In this document: positions 1-8,200 of the stretch, one piece after another | How positions within the stretch are numbered: position 1 is the stretch's first letter | How the letters are laid out: every line of letters starts with the position of its first letter | NCBI GenBank assembly: GCA_947461915.1 | Contig: CANHNG010000050.1 | Coordinates: 1-8,814 of the forward strand | DNA from: Flavobacteriaceae bacterium | Lineage (GTDB): Bacteria > Bacteroidota > Bacteroidia > Flavobacteriales > Flavobacteriaceae | Direction of reading: 5' to 3' | DNA length: 8,814 nt | Translations under genes and position numbers: made by a program | The notes under the pieces: generated by a model | What the model was told of the DNA's origin: nothing | Database searches by the model: none | What the model saw: only the letters and a program-made list of their open reading frames with translations

Positions 1-37
1 ATTGTGCATAAATGGCTTTTTAATAAAATTAGTATGT

Positions 38-1757
<1,720 letters not shown>

Positions 1758-3095
1758 ATGAAAACAGCAACAAACCCAACCCTTTCTATTAATTCCAATA
1801 AAATTGTCGAATTACTACACGAATCTTCTTCCCCTTTAGAGAATATGGAAGATTTGGATCCTTTAATGGATTACATCGGAGACGCCAAATATGTCTTGCT
1901 CGGAGAAGCCTCACACGGAACACATGAATATTATACCTGGAGAGCCAAAATTACAAAACGCTTGATTCAGGAAAAAGGCTTTGCGTTTGTGGGTGTCGAA
2001 GGAGATTGGCCGGACTGCTATCGTTTAAACCGTTTTGCAAAAGGCTATACCAATTCAGGAAAAGATATTTATGAGGTGCTGAAGGATTTTAATAGATGGC
2101 CGACATGGATGTGGGCCAATTGGGAAATAGCCGCTTTTATCGACTGGCTAAAAGCATACAACACAGGCCTACCTCTCGAAATGAGAGTTGGTTTTTACGG
2201 ACTTGACGTTTATAGTTTCAGGGAATCGATGCGTTCCATCATTCAATATTTGGAGAAAAATGATCCGGAGGCATTGAAACTCGCCAAAAAAGTAATGGAA
2301 TGTTTTGAGCCTTATGGCAAAGATGAGGGGCAAGCCTACGCAAGAGCCTCTGCAATTGTTCCAGAACTATGTGAGAAAGATGTGATTAATCTGCTAACAG
2401 AAATAAGGAGTAAGATTGAAAAGTACAATTCAGATCCCGAGAATGTCATGAGCACAGAACAAAATGCCTTCGTGGCGAGAAATGCCGAAAAATACTATCG
2501 TGCCATGATAAAAAGAGGCTCGGCATCTTGGAACATCCGAGATGAGCACATGGTTTCCACTCTGGAACGACTGATGAAATACCATGGCAATGCCGCCAAG
2601 ACAGTGATTTGGGAACACAATACACACATAGGAGATGCCCGTGCCACGGACATGGCATCAGAAGGAATGGTTAATGTTGGACAACTGTTGAGAGAACAAT
2701 TTTCGGACGATGGTGTTATCGCTGTGGGATTTGGTTCCTACAAAGGAAGCGTCATCGCAGCCAGAGGTTGGGGCGACGAGATGCGAAAAATTAGAATTCC
2801 AAACGCCGTTGAAGGAAGTTGGGAAAACGATTTCCATCATGCTAGCAGAGGTGAAAACAGGTTGTTACTGATGAATAAAATCAGGGAAGAAAAGTGCGTT
2901 TCGGCTCCTATCGGACATCGCGCCATTGGAGTGTTATACAATCCCGAACACGAAAGATTCGGGAATTATGTTCCTTCTGTTATGCCAAAAAGATATGACG
3001 CCTTCCTTTTTCTGGACGAAACGACGGCATTACATCCGATAAATATTCAGCCGGACGGAAACCAAATTCCCGAAACCTATCCTTTTGGAATGTGA
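1758..3095 (+). CDS. Erythromycin esterase family hydrolase
   Basis: A 445-residue protein of the erythromycin esterase (EreA/EreB/EreC) superfamily, whose members use a histidine-activated water to hydrolyse ester or lactone bonds. The family core is clear: LLGEASHGTHEYY (47-59) carries Glu50 and the probable catalytic base His53; GVEGDWPD (79-86) supplies Glu81; a Trp-rich stretch WPTWMWAN lies at 114-121; and VIWEHNTHIGDA (283-294) contains His287 and His290 in the second active-site segment. The C-terminal part ends with DAFLFLDETTALHP, as in chromosomal relatives. No signal peptide is seen, so it is likely cytoplasmic. It stands alone on its strand, 343 bases from the eno alternative start and 96 bases before prfC, with no other resistance gene or mobile element nearby. 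Many chromosomal members, including Bacillus cereus homologues, are not macrolide esterases, so resistance should not be assumed; the substrate is unknown. Confidence 0.9.
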   Translation: MKTATNPTLSINSNKIVELLHESSSPLENMEDLDPLMDYIGDAKYVLLGEASHGTHEYYTWRAKITKRLIQEKGFAFVGVEGDWPDCYRLNRFAKGYTNSGKDIYEVLKDFNRWPTWMWANWEIAAFIDWLKAYNTGLPLEMRVGFYGLDVYSFRESMRSIIQYLEKNDPEALKLAKKVMECFEPYGKDEGQAYARASAIVPELCEKDVINLLTEIRSKIEKYNSDPENVMSTEQNAFVARNAEKYYRAMIKRGSASWNIRDEHMVSTLERLMKYHGNAAKTVIWEHNTHIGDARATDMASEGMVNVGQLLREQFSDDGVIAVGFGSYKGSVIAARGWGDEMRKIRIPNAVEGSWENDFHHASRGENRLLLMNKIREEKCVSAPIGHRAIGVLYNPEHERFGNYVPSVMPKRYDAFLFLDETTALHPINIQPDGNQIPETYPFGM

Positions 3096-3165
3096 TTTTT
3101 TTCCTCCAAATAGGAAGTTGTATTTATAGGATATACTATTTTTTTTAATTGGCATTTATAAATAG

Positions 3166-3173
3166 TACTTTTG
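3166..3173 (+). promoter_or_regulatory. Candidate prfC promoter, -7 box
   Basis: TACTTTTG matches the Bacteroidota -7 consensus TAnnTTTG exactly and ends 18 bases before the prfC ATG, implying a leader of only about 10-15 nt. A TTG at 3149-3151 lies 14 bases upstream, shorter than the usual 17-23 spacing, so the -33 element is doubtful. A TTG codon in the prfC frame (3171) overlaps this box, which argues against that codon as the start. Confidence 0.5.
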
Positions 3174-3191
3174 CAAACTATTTATACAAAC

Positions 3192-4781
3192 ATGGGCTTT
3201 TTAGAAGAAATACAGCGAAGAAGAACTTTTGGGATTATCTCGCATCCCGATGCCGGAAAAACAACATTGACAGAAAAGTTGCTCCTTTTTGGAGGCGCCA
3301 TCCAGGAAGCCGGTGCGGTGAAGAATAACAAAATCAAAAAAGGGGCGACAAGCGATTTTATGGAAATTGAACGCCAAAGAGGAATTTCGGTTTCGACTTC
3401 GGTATTGGCATTTATCTATAAGGACAAAAAAATAAATATTCTCGATACACCAGGTCACAAGGATTTTGCTGAAGATACTTTTAGAACCTTGACAGCAGTT
3501 GACAGCGTGATCGTTGTTATTGACGTTGCAAAAGGGGTCGAGGAACAAACCGAGAAGTTAGTTGCCATTTGTAGGTTGCGGAAAATTCCCATCATCGTTT
3601 TTATCAATAAACTGGATCGTGAAGGGAAAGATGCTTTTGACTTAATGGATGAAGTGGAACAAAAACTGGGATTGACAGTTACACCGCTAAGTTTCCCTAT
3701 AGGAATGGGGTATGATTTTCAAGGAATCTACAATTTGTGGGAAGAAAACATCAATTTGTTTAGCGGCGACAGCCGGAAGAACATAGAGGAAACCATCGCT
3801 TTTTCGGACGTAAAAAGTCCGGAATTAGAAAAAATAATTGGCGAAAAACCCGCCAACAAATTAAGGGAAGAATTAGAATTAATTGATGAAGTGTACCCCA
3901 AATTTGACCGTCAGGATTATTTGGATGGAAAACTCCAACCCGTTTTTTTTGGATCGGCCTTGAACAATTTCGGAGTTCGCGAACTTCTGGATTGCTTTGT
4001 TGAAATTGCGCCTTCACCGAGACCAAAAGATTCGGAAACACGATTGGTTGACCCAACGGAAGAAAAAATGACCGGATTTGTTTTTAAAATCCACGCCAAT
4101 ATGGATCCCAAACACAGAGACCGTTTGGCTTTTATCAAAATTGTTTCTGGCACCTTCGAAAGAAATAAACCCTATTACCACGTTCGCCAGAAAAAGAATT
4201 TGAAATTCTCGAGCCCGAATGCCTTTTTTGCTGAAAAGAAAGAAATCGTTGACATCTCTTATCCTGGTGATATAGTGGGATTGCATGATACAGGAAATTT
4301 TAAAATAGGAGACACTTTGACTGAAGGCGAGGTTATGAGTTTTAAAGGAATTCCAAGTTTCTCACCAGAACATTTCAGATACATCAACAATGCCGACCCA
4401 ATGAAAGCCAAACAGCTTGACAAGGGAATTGATCAATTGATGGATGAAGGGGTGGCACAGTTGTTTACACTTGAAATGAACAACAGAAAAATAATAGGAA
4501 CGGTGGGCGCACTGCAATATGAAGTAATTCAGTACCGACTCGAACATGAATACGGGGCCAAATGTACCTATGAAAACTTTCCGGTTCACAAGGCGTGTTG
4601 GGTAAAGCCAAAAGATCCCAAAAGTGAGGAGTTCAAGGAGTTTAGAAGAATAAAGCAAAAATTCCTAGCACACGATAAATACGGGCAATTGGTATTCCTC
4701 GCCGATTCGGATTTTACAATACAAATGACACAAAACAAATACCCCAACGTGCAATTGTTCTTTACCTCAGAATTTGAGTAA
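3192..4781 (+). CDS. prfC: Peptide chain release factor 3 (RF3)
   Basis: Translational GTPase that removes RF1 or RF2 from the ribosome after peptide release. The 529 residues equal the length of E. coli RF3. The G domain is complete: G1 P-loop SHPDAGKTT (17-25), the RQRGISVSTS switch segment (61-70), G3 DTPGH (85-89) and G4 NKLD (139-142). This is followed by the RF3-type domain II (TGFVFKIHANMDPKHRDRLAF) and domain III (LGALQYEV-like GTVGALQYEVIQYRLEHEYGA). The RF3-specific C-terminus DKYGQLVFLADSDFTIQMTQNKYPNV separates it from EF-G and tetracycline ribosomal protection proteins. ATG 3192 starts directly at MGFLEEIQRRRTFGIISHP, the normal RF3 N-terminus; an upstream in-frame TTG at 3171 would add 7 residues but overlaps the -7 box. 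There is no Shine-Dalgarno. The gene is apparently monocistronic or loosely followed by the PspC-like gene 97 bases downstream. Confidence 0.97.
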   Translation: MGFLEEIQRRRTFGIISHPDAGKTTLTEKLLLFGGAIQEAGAVKNNKIKKGATSDFMEIERQRGISVSTSVLAFIYKDKKINILDTPGHKDFAEDTFRTLTAVDSVIVVIDVAKGVEEQTEKLVAICRLRKIPIIVFINKLDREGKDAFDLMDEVEQKLGLTVTPLSFPIGMGYDFQGIYNLWEENINLFSGDSRKNIEETIAFSDVKSPELEKIIGEKPANKLREELELIDEVYPKFDRQDYLDGKLQPVFFGSALNNFGVRELLDCFVEIAPSPRPKDSETRLVDPTEEKMTGFVFKIHANMDPKHRDRLAFIKIVSGTFERNKPYYHVRQKKNLKFSSPNAFFAEKKEIVDISYPGDIVGLHDTGNFKIGDTLTEGEVMSFKGIPSFSPEHFRYINNADPMKAKQLDKGIDQLMDEGVAQLFTLEMNNRKIIGTVGALQYEVIQYRLEHEYGAKCTYENFPVHKACWVKPKDPKSEEFKEFRRIKQKFLAHDKYGQLVFLADSDFTIQMTQNKYPNVQLFFTSEFE

Positions 4782-4822
4782 TTTCGAATTTGGAAAAGAT
4801 AATGTTTACTAATAAAATTTCG

Positions 4823-4830
4823 TAATTTTA
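4823..4830 (+). promoter_or_regulatory. Weak candidate promoter of the PspC-like gene
   Basis: TAATTTTA differs from the -7 consensus TAnnTTTG only at the last base. It lies 48 bases before the ATG at 4879. No TTG sits at the right distance upstream. If used, the REP-like repeat would be in the leader of the transcript. Confidence 0.25.
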
Positions 4831-4842
4831 CTACCATAAATT

Positions 4843-4865
4843 GTCACCCTGAGCTTGTCGAAGGG
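4843..4865. repeat. Dispersed REP-like repeat unit (CCCTGAGCTTGTCGAAGGG type)
   Basis: The core CCCTGAGCTTGTCGAAGGG (4847-4865), preceded by GTCA, is an imperfect palindrome: CCCT at 4847-4850 can pair with AGGG at 4862-4865. From memory, closely similar sequences recur many times between genes in Flavobacterium and other bacterial genomes, so I call it one copy of a dispersed intergenic repeat. It is much more GC-rich than the surrounding spacer. Only one copy is visible here. It sits 13 bases upstream of the PspC-like ATG and contributes an in-frame TTG (4855) that would falsely extend that gene by eight residues. Confidence 0.6.
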
Positions 4866-4878
4866 CAAAACCAAAAAA

Positions 4879-5106
4879 ATGTCGGCAGTACTCAATCTTA
4901 AATTTTTTTTCGAAAAGCACGGCTTTCATGTTTCTTCCCGATTAGCGGATGCCCTTGGAATGCGTGCTAGTAGTGTGCGCTTGTTTTTTATTTATGTGTC
5001 TTTTGTGACTGCTGGTTTGGGTTTTGGTGTATACTTAACCTTGGCCTTCTGGATTCGGCTAAAGGATTTGATTCGGGCCAAGCGTAGCTCGGTTTTTGAT
5101 TTGTAA
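4879..5106 (+). CDS. Small PspC-domain membrane protein
   Basis: A 75-residue protein matching the PspC fold: an amphipathic N-terminal part with RLADALGMRASSVRLFFIY (21-39), corresponding to the 'GVCAGLAxxxGxxxxxVRL' core of PspC domains, followed by one hydrophobic segment of about 25 residues (roughly 34-58, FFIYVSFVTAGLGFGVYLTLAFWI) and a basic tail RLKDLIRAKRSSVFDL. PspC proteins act at the inner membrane, in enterobacteria with PspB in phage-shock signalling; short stand-alone versions in flavobacteria are usually labelled 'PspC family transcriptional regulator' but have no proven role. No pspA or pspB is nearby. The ATG at 4879 gives the typical MSAVLNLKFFFEKHGF start; an upstream in-frame TTG (4855) lies inside a dispersed repeat and is rejected. 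The gene is convergent with the permease and ends 13 bases before the shared terminator. Confidence 0.85.
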   Translation: MSAVLNLKFFFEKHGFHVSSRLADALGMRASSVRLFFIYVSFVTAGLGFGVYLTLAFWIRLKDLIRAKRSSVFDL

Positions 5107-5119
5107 AAAAAATGTCAAC

Positions 5120-5167
5120 AAAAAAGGGATTATAAAGCAGATGAATTTGCTTCATAATCCCTTTTTT
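5120..5167. terminator. Bidirectional intrinsic terminator
   Basis: Perfect 14-base inverted repeat: AAAAAAGGGATTAT (5120-5133) pairs with ATAATCCCTTTTTT (5154-5167). The stem continues after one mismatch with AAGCA (5135-5139) pairing TGCTT (5148-5152), leaving an 8-base loop. The A-run on one side and T-run on the other give a U-tract for either direction, as expected between the convergent PspC-like gene and permease. Confidence 0.9.
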
Positions 5168-5181
5168 CTTTTTGTATAAAA

Positions 5182-6660
5182 CTACTTTTCTGTATTGTTC
5201 AACTTACTGTTTTTCTTGCTATATGCAAAATAGATAGCAACACCAATGGCCATCCACAGAAAAAGACGCAACCAGTTAGTCCAACCCAATCCAACCATCA
5301 TTAAAACACAGGCAGCAACTCCGAGTAATGGTACCAGCGGAACCAATGGAGTTCTAAATTCCCGTACCATATTAGGTTCTTTTTTTCTCAAAATAATTAC
5401 CGATATGCAAACCAATACAAAAGCAAATAAGGTTCCTATGCTGGTCATGTCGCCTACAATATCGCCGGGAACAAAAGCGGCAAATGCTCCGACAATCAGT
5501 AAAATGGCAATATTGGCTTTGTAGGGTGTTTTGAATTTGGAATGCAAATCACTAAACATGCTAGGTAACAATCCATCTTTTCCCATGGAATAAAATACTC
5601 TAGATTGTCCTAATAACATTACCAATATCACAGAAGAAAATCCCGCCAATATGGCTACGGTCACCAATTGGCCTAGCCAAGCATAACCTATCATATATTT
5701 ATTGATGGCAAATGCCACAGACGCTTCTTTTCCACCTGTTCTGAAATCCTCGACGGTAGCGACTCCTGTCAACACGTGGGCGAAAAGAATATACAAAATG
5801 GTGCAAATTGCTAGTGATCCTAAAATGCCTATTGGCATATTTCTTTTTGGATTTTTAGTTTCCTGTGCGGCAGTGCTTACGGCATCAAATCCGATGAAGG
5901 CAAAGAAGACGGTACCGGCAGCTCCAATAATTCCCCAAAATCCTCCAAAATTATGATTTATTCCGTGTTCGTCCGTAAAAATTGAACTTGGCGGAATATA
6001 GGGTGTATGATTTGCTGGATTGACAAAATTCCAACCGATAACTATAATTAAAACAACGATGAAAACTTTTAAAACAACGATAATCCCGTTTACAAATGCC
6101 GATTCTTGGATTCCTTTGATTAATAATAAACTGATAATCCCGACTATAAATAAAGCGGGTAGATTGATTATTCCATTTTCGCCCGTCTCTAAATTAGATT
6201 GAAATGGGGAATGGGAAAGCGAATAGGGAATTGGGCTGATGTGAAGTACATTGACAAGTAAATTATTCAGGTACTCGCTCCATGCGATTCCTACCGTCGC
6301 GGCTCCAACTGCATATTCTAATATTAAATCCCAGCCAATAATCCAGGCCATAAACTCACCCATCGTCGCGTAAGTATAGGTGTAAGCACTTCCTGAAATG
6401 GGAATGGAAGAAGAAAGTTCAGCATAGCATAACCCTGCTAGCGCACAGCCAATAGCCGCAACAATAAAAGCTATTGTTACTGACGGACCCGCATTTTGCG
6501 AAGCCGCCATGGCGGTTCTTACAAATAGACCGGCGCCTATGATCGCACCAATGCCTAATGCAATTAATGACCAGGCGGTTAATGTTCTTTTTAATCCTTT
6601 TTCAGATTCAGCTGCCTCAGCTAGGAGCTGGGCTAATGGTTTTCTTTTCCAAATTGACAT
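5182..6660 (-). CDS. APC-superfamily amino acid permease (cationic amino acid transporter type)
   Basis: A 492-residue inner-membrane transporter of the amino acid-polyamine-organocation superfamily, CAT subfamily (relatives include Bacillus YfnA/YhdG and GkApcT), expected to import an amino acid by proton symport. Twelve hydrophobic segments can be read, the first at about 29-48 and the last at about 464-481. The unwound TM1 motif is GIGAIIGAGLFV (36-47); TM6 and the following loop carry GFDAVSTAAQETKNPKRNMP (257-276), typical of the CAT group; GQSRVFYSMGKDGLLP (351-366) follows TM8. Lys198 in TM5 (VVLKVF) corresponds to the lysine that occupies the Na2-like site in GkApcT. Substrate cannot be read from the sequence; broad or cationic amino acids are likely. 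The start MSIWKRKPLAQLLAEA is the usual N-terminus for flavobacterial members, 28 bases after a -7 box. It is divergent from the helix-hairpin-helix gene and convergent with the PspC-like gene, so it is a single-gene unit. Confidence 0.93.
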   Translation of the reverse strand: MSIWKRKPLAQLLAEAAESEKGLKRTLTAWSLIALGIGAIIGAGLFVRTAMAASQNAGPSVTIAFIVAAIGCALAGLCYAELSSSIPISGSAYTYTYATMGEFMAWIIGWDLILEYAVGAATVGIAWSEYLNNLLVNVLHISPIPYSLSHSPFQSNLETGENGIINLPALFIVGIISLLLIKGIQESAFVNGIIVVLKVFIVVLIIVIGWNFVNPANHTPYIPPSSIFTDEHGINHNFGGFWGIIGAAGTVFFAFIGFDAVSTAAQETKNPKRNMPIGILGSLAICTILYILFAHVLTGVATVEDFRTGGKEASVAFAINKYMIGYAWLGQLVTVAILAGFSSVILVMLLGQSRVFYSMGKDGLLPSMFSDLHSKFKTPYKANIAILLIVGAFAAFVPGDIVGDMTSIGTLFAFVLVCISVIILRKKEPNMVREFRTPLVPLVPLLGVAACVLMMVGLGWTNWLRLFLWMAIGVAIYFAYSKKNSKLNNTEK

Positions 6661-6688
6661 CGTATTTTGGGTTTTGGTTAGTAAGTTC

Positions 6689-6696
6689 CAAATATA
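6689..6696 (-). promoter_or_regulatory. Candidate permease promoter, -7 box
   Basis: On the minus strand this reads TATATTTG, an exact TAnnTTTG match, ending 28 bases before the permease ATG. A minus-strand TTG at 6721-6723 (in CTTGTG) lies 24 bases upstream, one base beyond the usual 17-23 spacing, and may be the -33 element. Confidence 0.5.
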
Positions 6697-6853
6697 TTGT
6701 TTTTTTTAAAGGATGCTACACAAGAAAATCCTTATTTTTTCAAAAATGTCTTTTTTAAGAATTCCAGTAATAAAAATTCCCATTTCATAAAATATTCCTT
6801 ATTTTTAAAGTTCAATATTCAACTCTAGGGAAATTGATCCAATCTGAAAAAGT

Positions 6854-7738
6854 ATGACTTTCAAAATAATAAAATCCTATTTTAAGTTTTCACCGGGGCA
6901 GCGCACGGGTGTTTTTTTATTATTTGGAATAATTATTGTTTTGCAGTTGGTGTATTTTTTTGTTGATGTTAGTGCATTGTCGAATGACTCCCCTGAGAAA
7001 GAAAAATGGCTTTCGGTACAATTACAGATTGATTCGATGAAACAGCAAAAACTCCATTATATTCCGAAGATTTACCCTTTCAACCCTAATTTTATTTCGG
7101 ATTACAAAGGCTACAAGCTCGGCATGTCCGTTCTTGAAATCGACCGGCTGCTGGCTTTTAGAAAAGGAAACAACTACGTAAATTCTCGGAAAGAATTTCA
7201 GGATGTAACAAAAGTTTCCGATTCCTTGTTGAATGCCATTTCGCCTTATTTCAAATTTCCGGATTGGGTCAACAATAAAAAGGAATTCAAAGATTATAAA
7301 AAATATCCCAATTCGGCTTTCGTCAAAAAAGAAAAAACAGTCATAATCGACATCAATAAGGCGACACAAGAAGATTTAATCAAGATTTATGGTATAGGGG
7401 AGGCGATTTCACTTCGGATTTTAAAGCTGAAGGAAAGTTTGGGAGGTTTTGTTTCGATGGAACAAATGAATGATGTTTGGGGAGTATCGCCAGAAGTTAT
7501 CGAAAATTTGAATTCCCATTTTAAAGTTTCAGAGCTTCCCAACCTTAAAAAAATAGACATCAATAACGCTTCCACAAAGGAATTGTCTCAATTCCCCTAT
7601 TTTAATTATCAACTTGCCAAACAAATTGTCACTTTTAGAAGCATGAATGGCGATTTTAAAAATGTTAATGATTTAACAAAAATTAAAGGATTGTCTATTG
7701 ATAAGGCAAATATTATAGCCTTATATTTGGACTTTTAA
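6854..7738 (+). CDS. Membrane-anchored protein with three helix-hairpin-helix repeats (ComEA-like)
   Basis: A 294-residue protein with a basic N-terminus, one transmembrane segment (about 19-38, GVFLLFGIIIVLQLVYFFVD), a charged linker and three tandem helix-hairpin-helix (HhH) units of the ComEA type. Unit 1 (about 76-135) is FNPNFIS...LGMSVLEIDRLLAFRKG and is degenerate. Unit 2 (about 165-223) starts DINKATQEDLIKIYGIGEAIS and is the closest to consensus. Unit 3 (about 234-294) starts DINNASTKELSQFPYFNYQLA. By the positive-inside rule the repeats face the periplasm. HhH units of this class bind DNA backbone non-specifically in the ComEA uptake receptor, but this architecture, common in Bacteroidota, has no established role, and unit 3 has lost the glycine-rich hairpin (FPYF in place of xxGIG), so a protein-interaction role is equally possible. 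The only close neighbour is the acyl-CoA dehydrogenase 17 bases downstream, which does not suggest competence. No clear promoter box was found upstream. Confidence 0.85.
   Translation: MTFKIIKSYFKFSPGQRTGVFLLFGIIIVLQLVYFFVDVSALSNDSPEKEKWLSVQLQIDSMKQQKLHYIPKIYPFNPNFISDYKGYKLGMSVLEIDRLLAFRKGNNYVNSRKEFQDVTKVSDSLLNAISPYFKFPDWVNNKKEFKDYKKYPNSAFVKKEKTVIIDINKATQEDLIKIYGIGEAISLRILKLKESLGGFVSMEQMNDVWGVSPEVIENLNSHFKVSELPNLKKIDINNASTKELSQFPYFNYQLAKQIVTFRSMNGDFKNVNDLTKIKGLSIDKANIIALYLDF
7722..7729 (+). promoter_or_regulatory. Candidate acyl-CoA dehydrogenase promoter inside the upstream gene
   Basis: TATATTTG matches TAnnTTTG exactly, and a TTG at 7698-7700 lies 21 bases upstream, within the 17-23 spacing. 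This is the best two-part promoter match in the window. It sits in the last codons of the helix-hairpin-helix gene and ends 26 bases before the acyl-CoA dehydrogenase ATG, so that gene could be transcribed separately despite the 17-base intergenic gap. Confidence 0.5.
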
Positions 7739-7755
7739 ATTCTTACCCTATTTCT

Positions 7756-8193
7756 ATGAACTTCGATTACAGCGAAACGCAAACAATGATAGCTCAATCT
7801 ATAAGAGATTTTGCCGAAAAAAATATTAGACCTTACATAATGGAGTGGGATGAGGCTCAGATTTTCCCTGTCCCTTTGTTCAGAAAATTGGGTGTTATGG
7901 GTTTTATGGGGATATTAGTTCCGGAAGATTTGGGCGGATCTGGTTTAGGGTATCACGAATACATTACGATAATAGAAGAAATAGCTAAGGTGGATCCTTC
8001 CATTGGACTATCTGTTGCGGCACATAATTCATTATGCACCAATCATATATTAGCTTTTGGAAATGAAGAGCAAAAGAAAAAATGGATACCAAAATTGGCC
8101 ACGGGAGAACACATTGGTGCTTGGGGCTTAACGGAGCACGACACTGGGTCTGATGCCGGGGGGATGAATACCACCGCATTAAGAGAAGGGGAA
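7756..8193 (+). CDS. Acyl-CoA dehydrogenase, N-terminal 146 residues, cut off by a sequence break
   Basis: FAD-dependent dehydrogenase that makes a trans-2,3 double bond in an acyl-CoA thioester (fatty-acid or branched-chain acyl-CoA oxidation), passing electrons to electron-transfer flavoprotein. Only about 146 of the usual ~380 residues remain. Present are the N-terminal helical domain (MNFDYSETQTMIAQSIRDFAEK, then PEDLGGSGLGYHEY at 56-69 and DPSIGLSVAAHNSL at 80-93) and the start of the beta domain with the family signature WGLTEHDTGSDAGGMNTTA (123-141). After Glu146 relatives continue with a YWVVNGxKxFIT-like strand; here the frame instead reads VGLEPSYMCQLIRFG and stops at 8241, which has no family resemblance and is the antisense of a different gene. 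FAD-binding C-terminal helices and the catalytic glutamate are therefore missing. The substrate class cannot be assigned. The intact gene presumably exists in the source genome. Confidence 0.9.
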
Positions 8194-8200
8194 GTTGGGT
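8194..8200. other. Junction between two unrelated sequences (probable assembly chimera)
   Basis: Acyl-CoA dehydrogenase homology ends at about 8193, and the opposite-strand reading frame stops looking like a coherent exported protein at the same place. To the right, 34 of 60 bases at 8221-8280 are G or C, against 21 of 60 at 8041-8100 to the left. No insertion sequence end, target duplication, tRNA or integrase accompanies the break. The exact base cannot be fixed because I cannot align either gene; the range is an estimate with an uncertainty of perhaps 10-15 bases. Confidence 0.75.

Noticed and set aside
3101..3146. Terminator after the esterase-family gene
   Set aside because: Only a 5-base stem (TTCCT/AGGAA) and a 4-base stem (ATAG/CTAT) before a T-run; both are too weak to support a call.
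8101..8160. Earlier composition break (62% GC in this stretch)
   Set aside because: The encoded residues match the Gly-rich family signature and the following TTA and AGA codons suit the flavobacterium; the high GC is explained by the amino-acid content.
8043..8195. C-terminal ~50 residues of the exported protein
   Set aside because: This stretch is antisense to well-conserved acyl-CoA dehydrogenase codons; the open frame is accidental.
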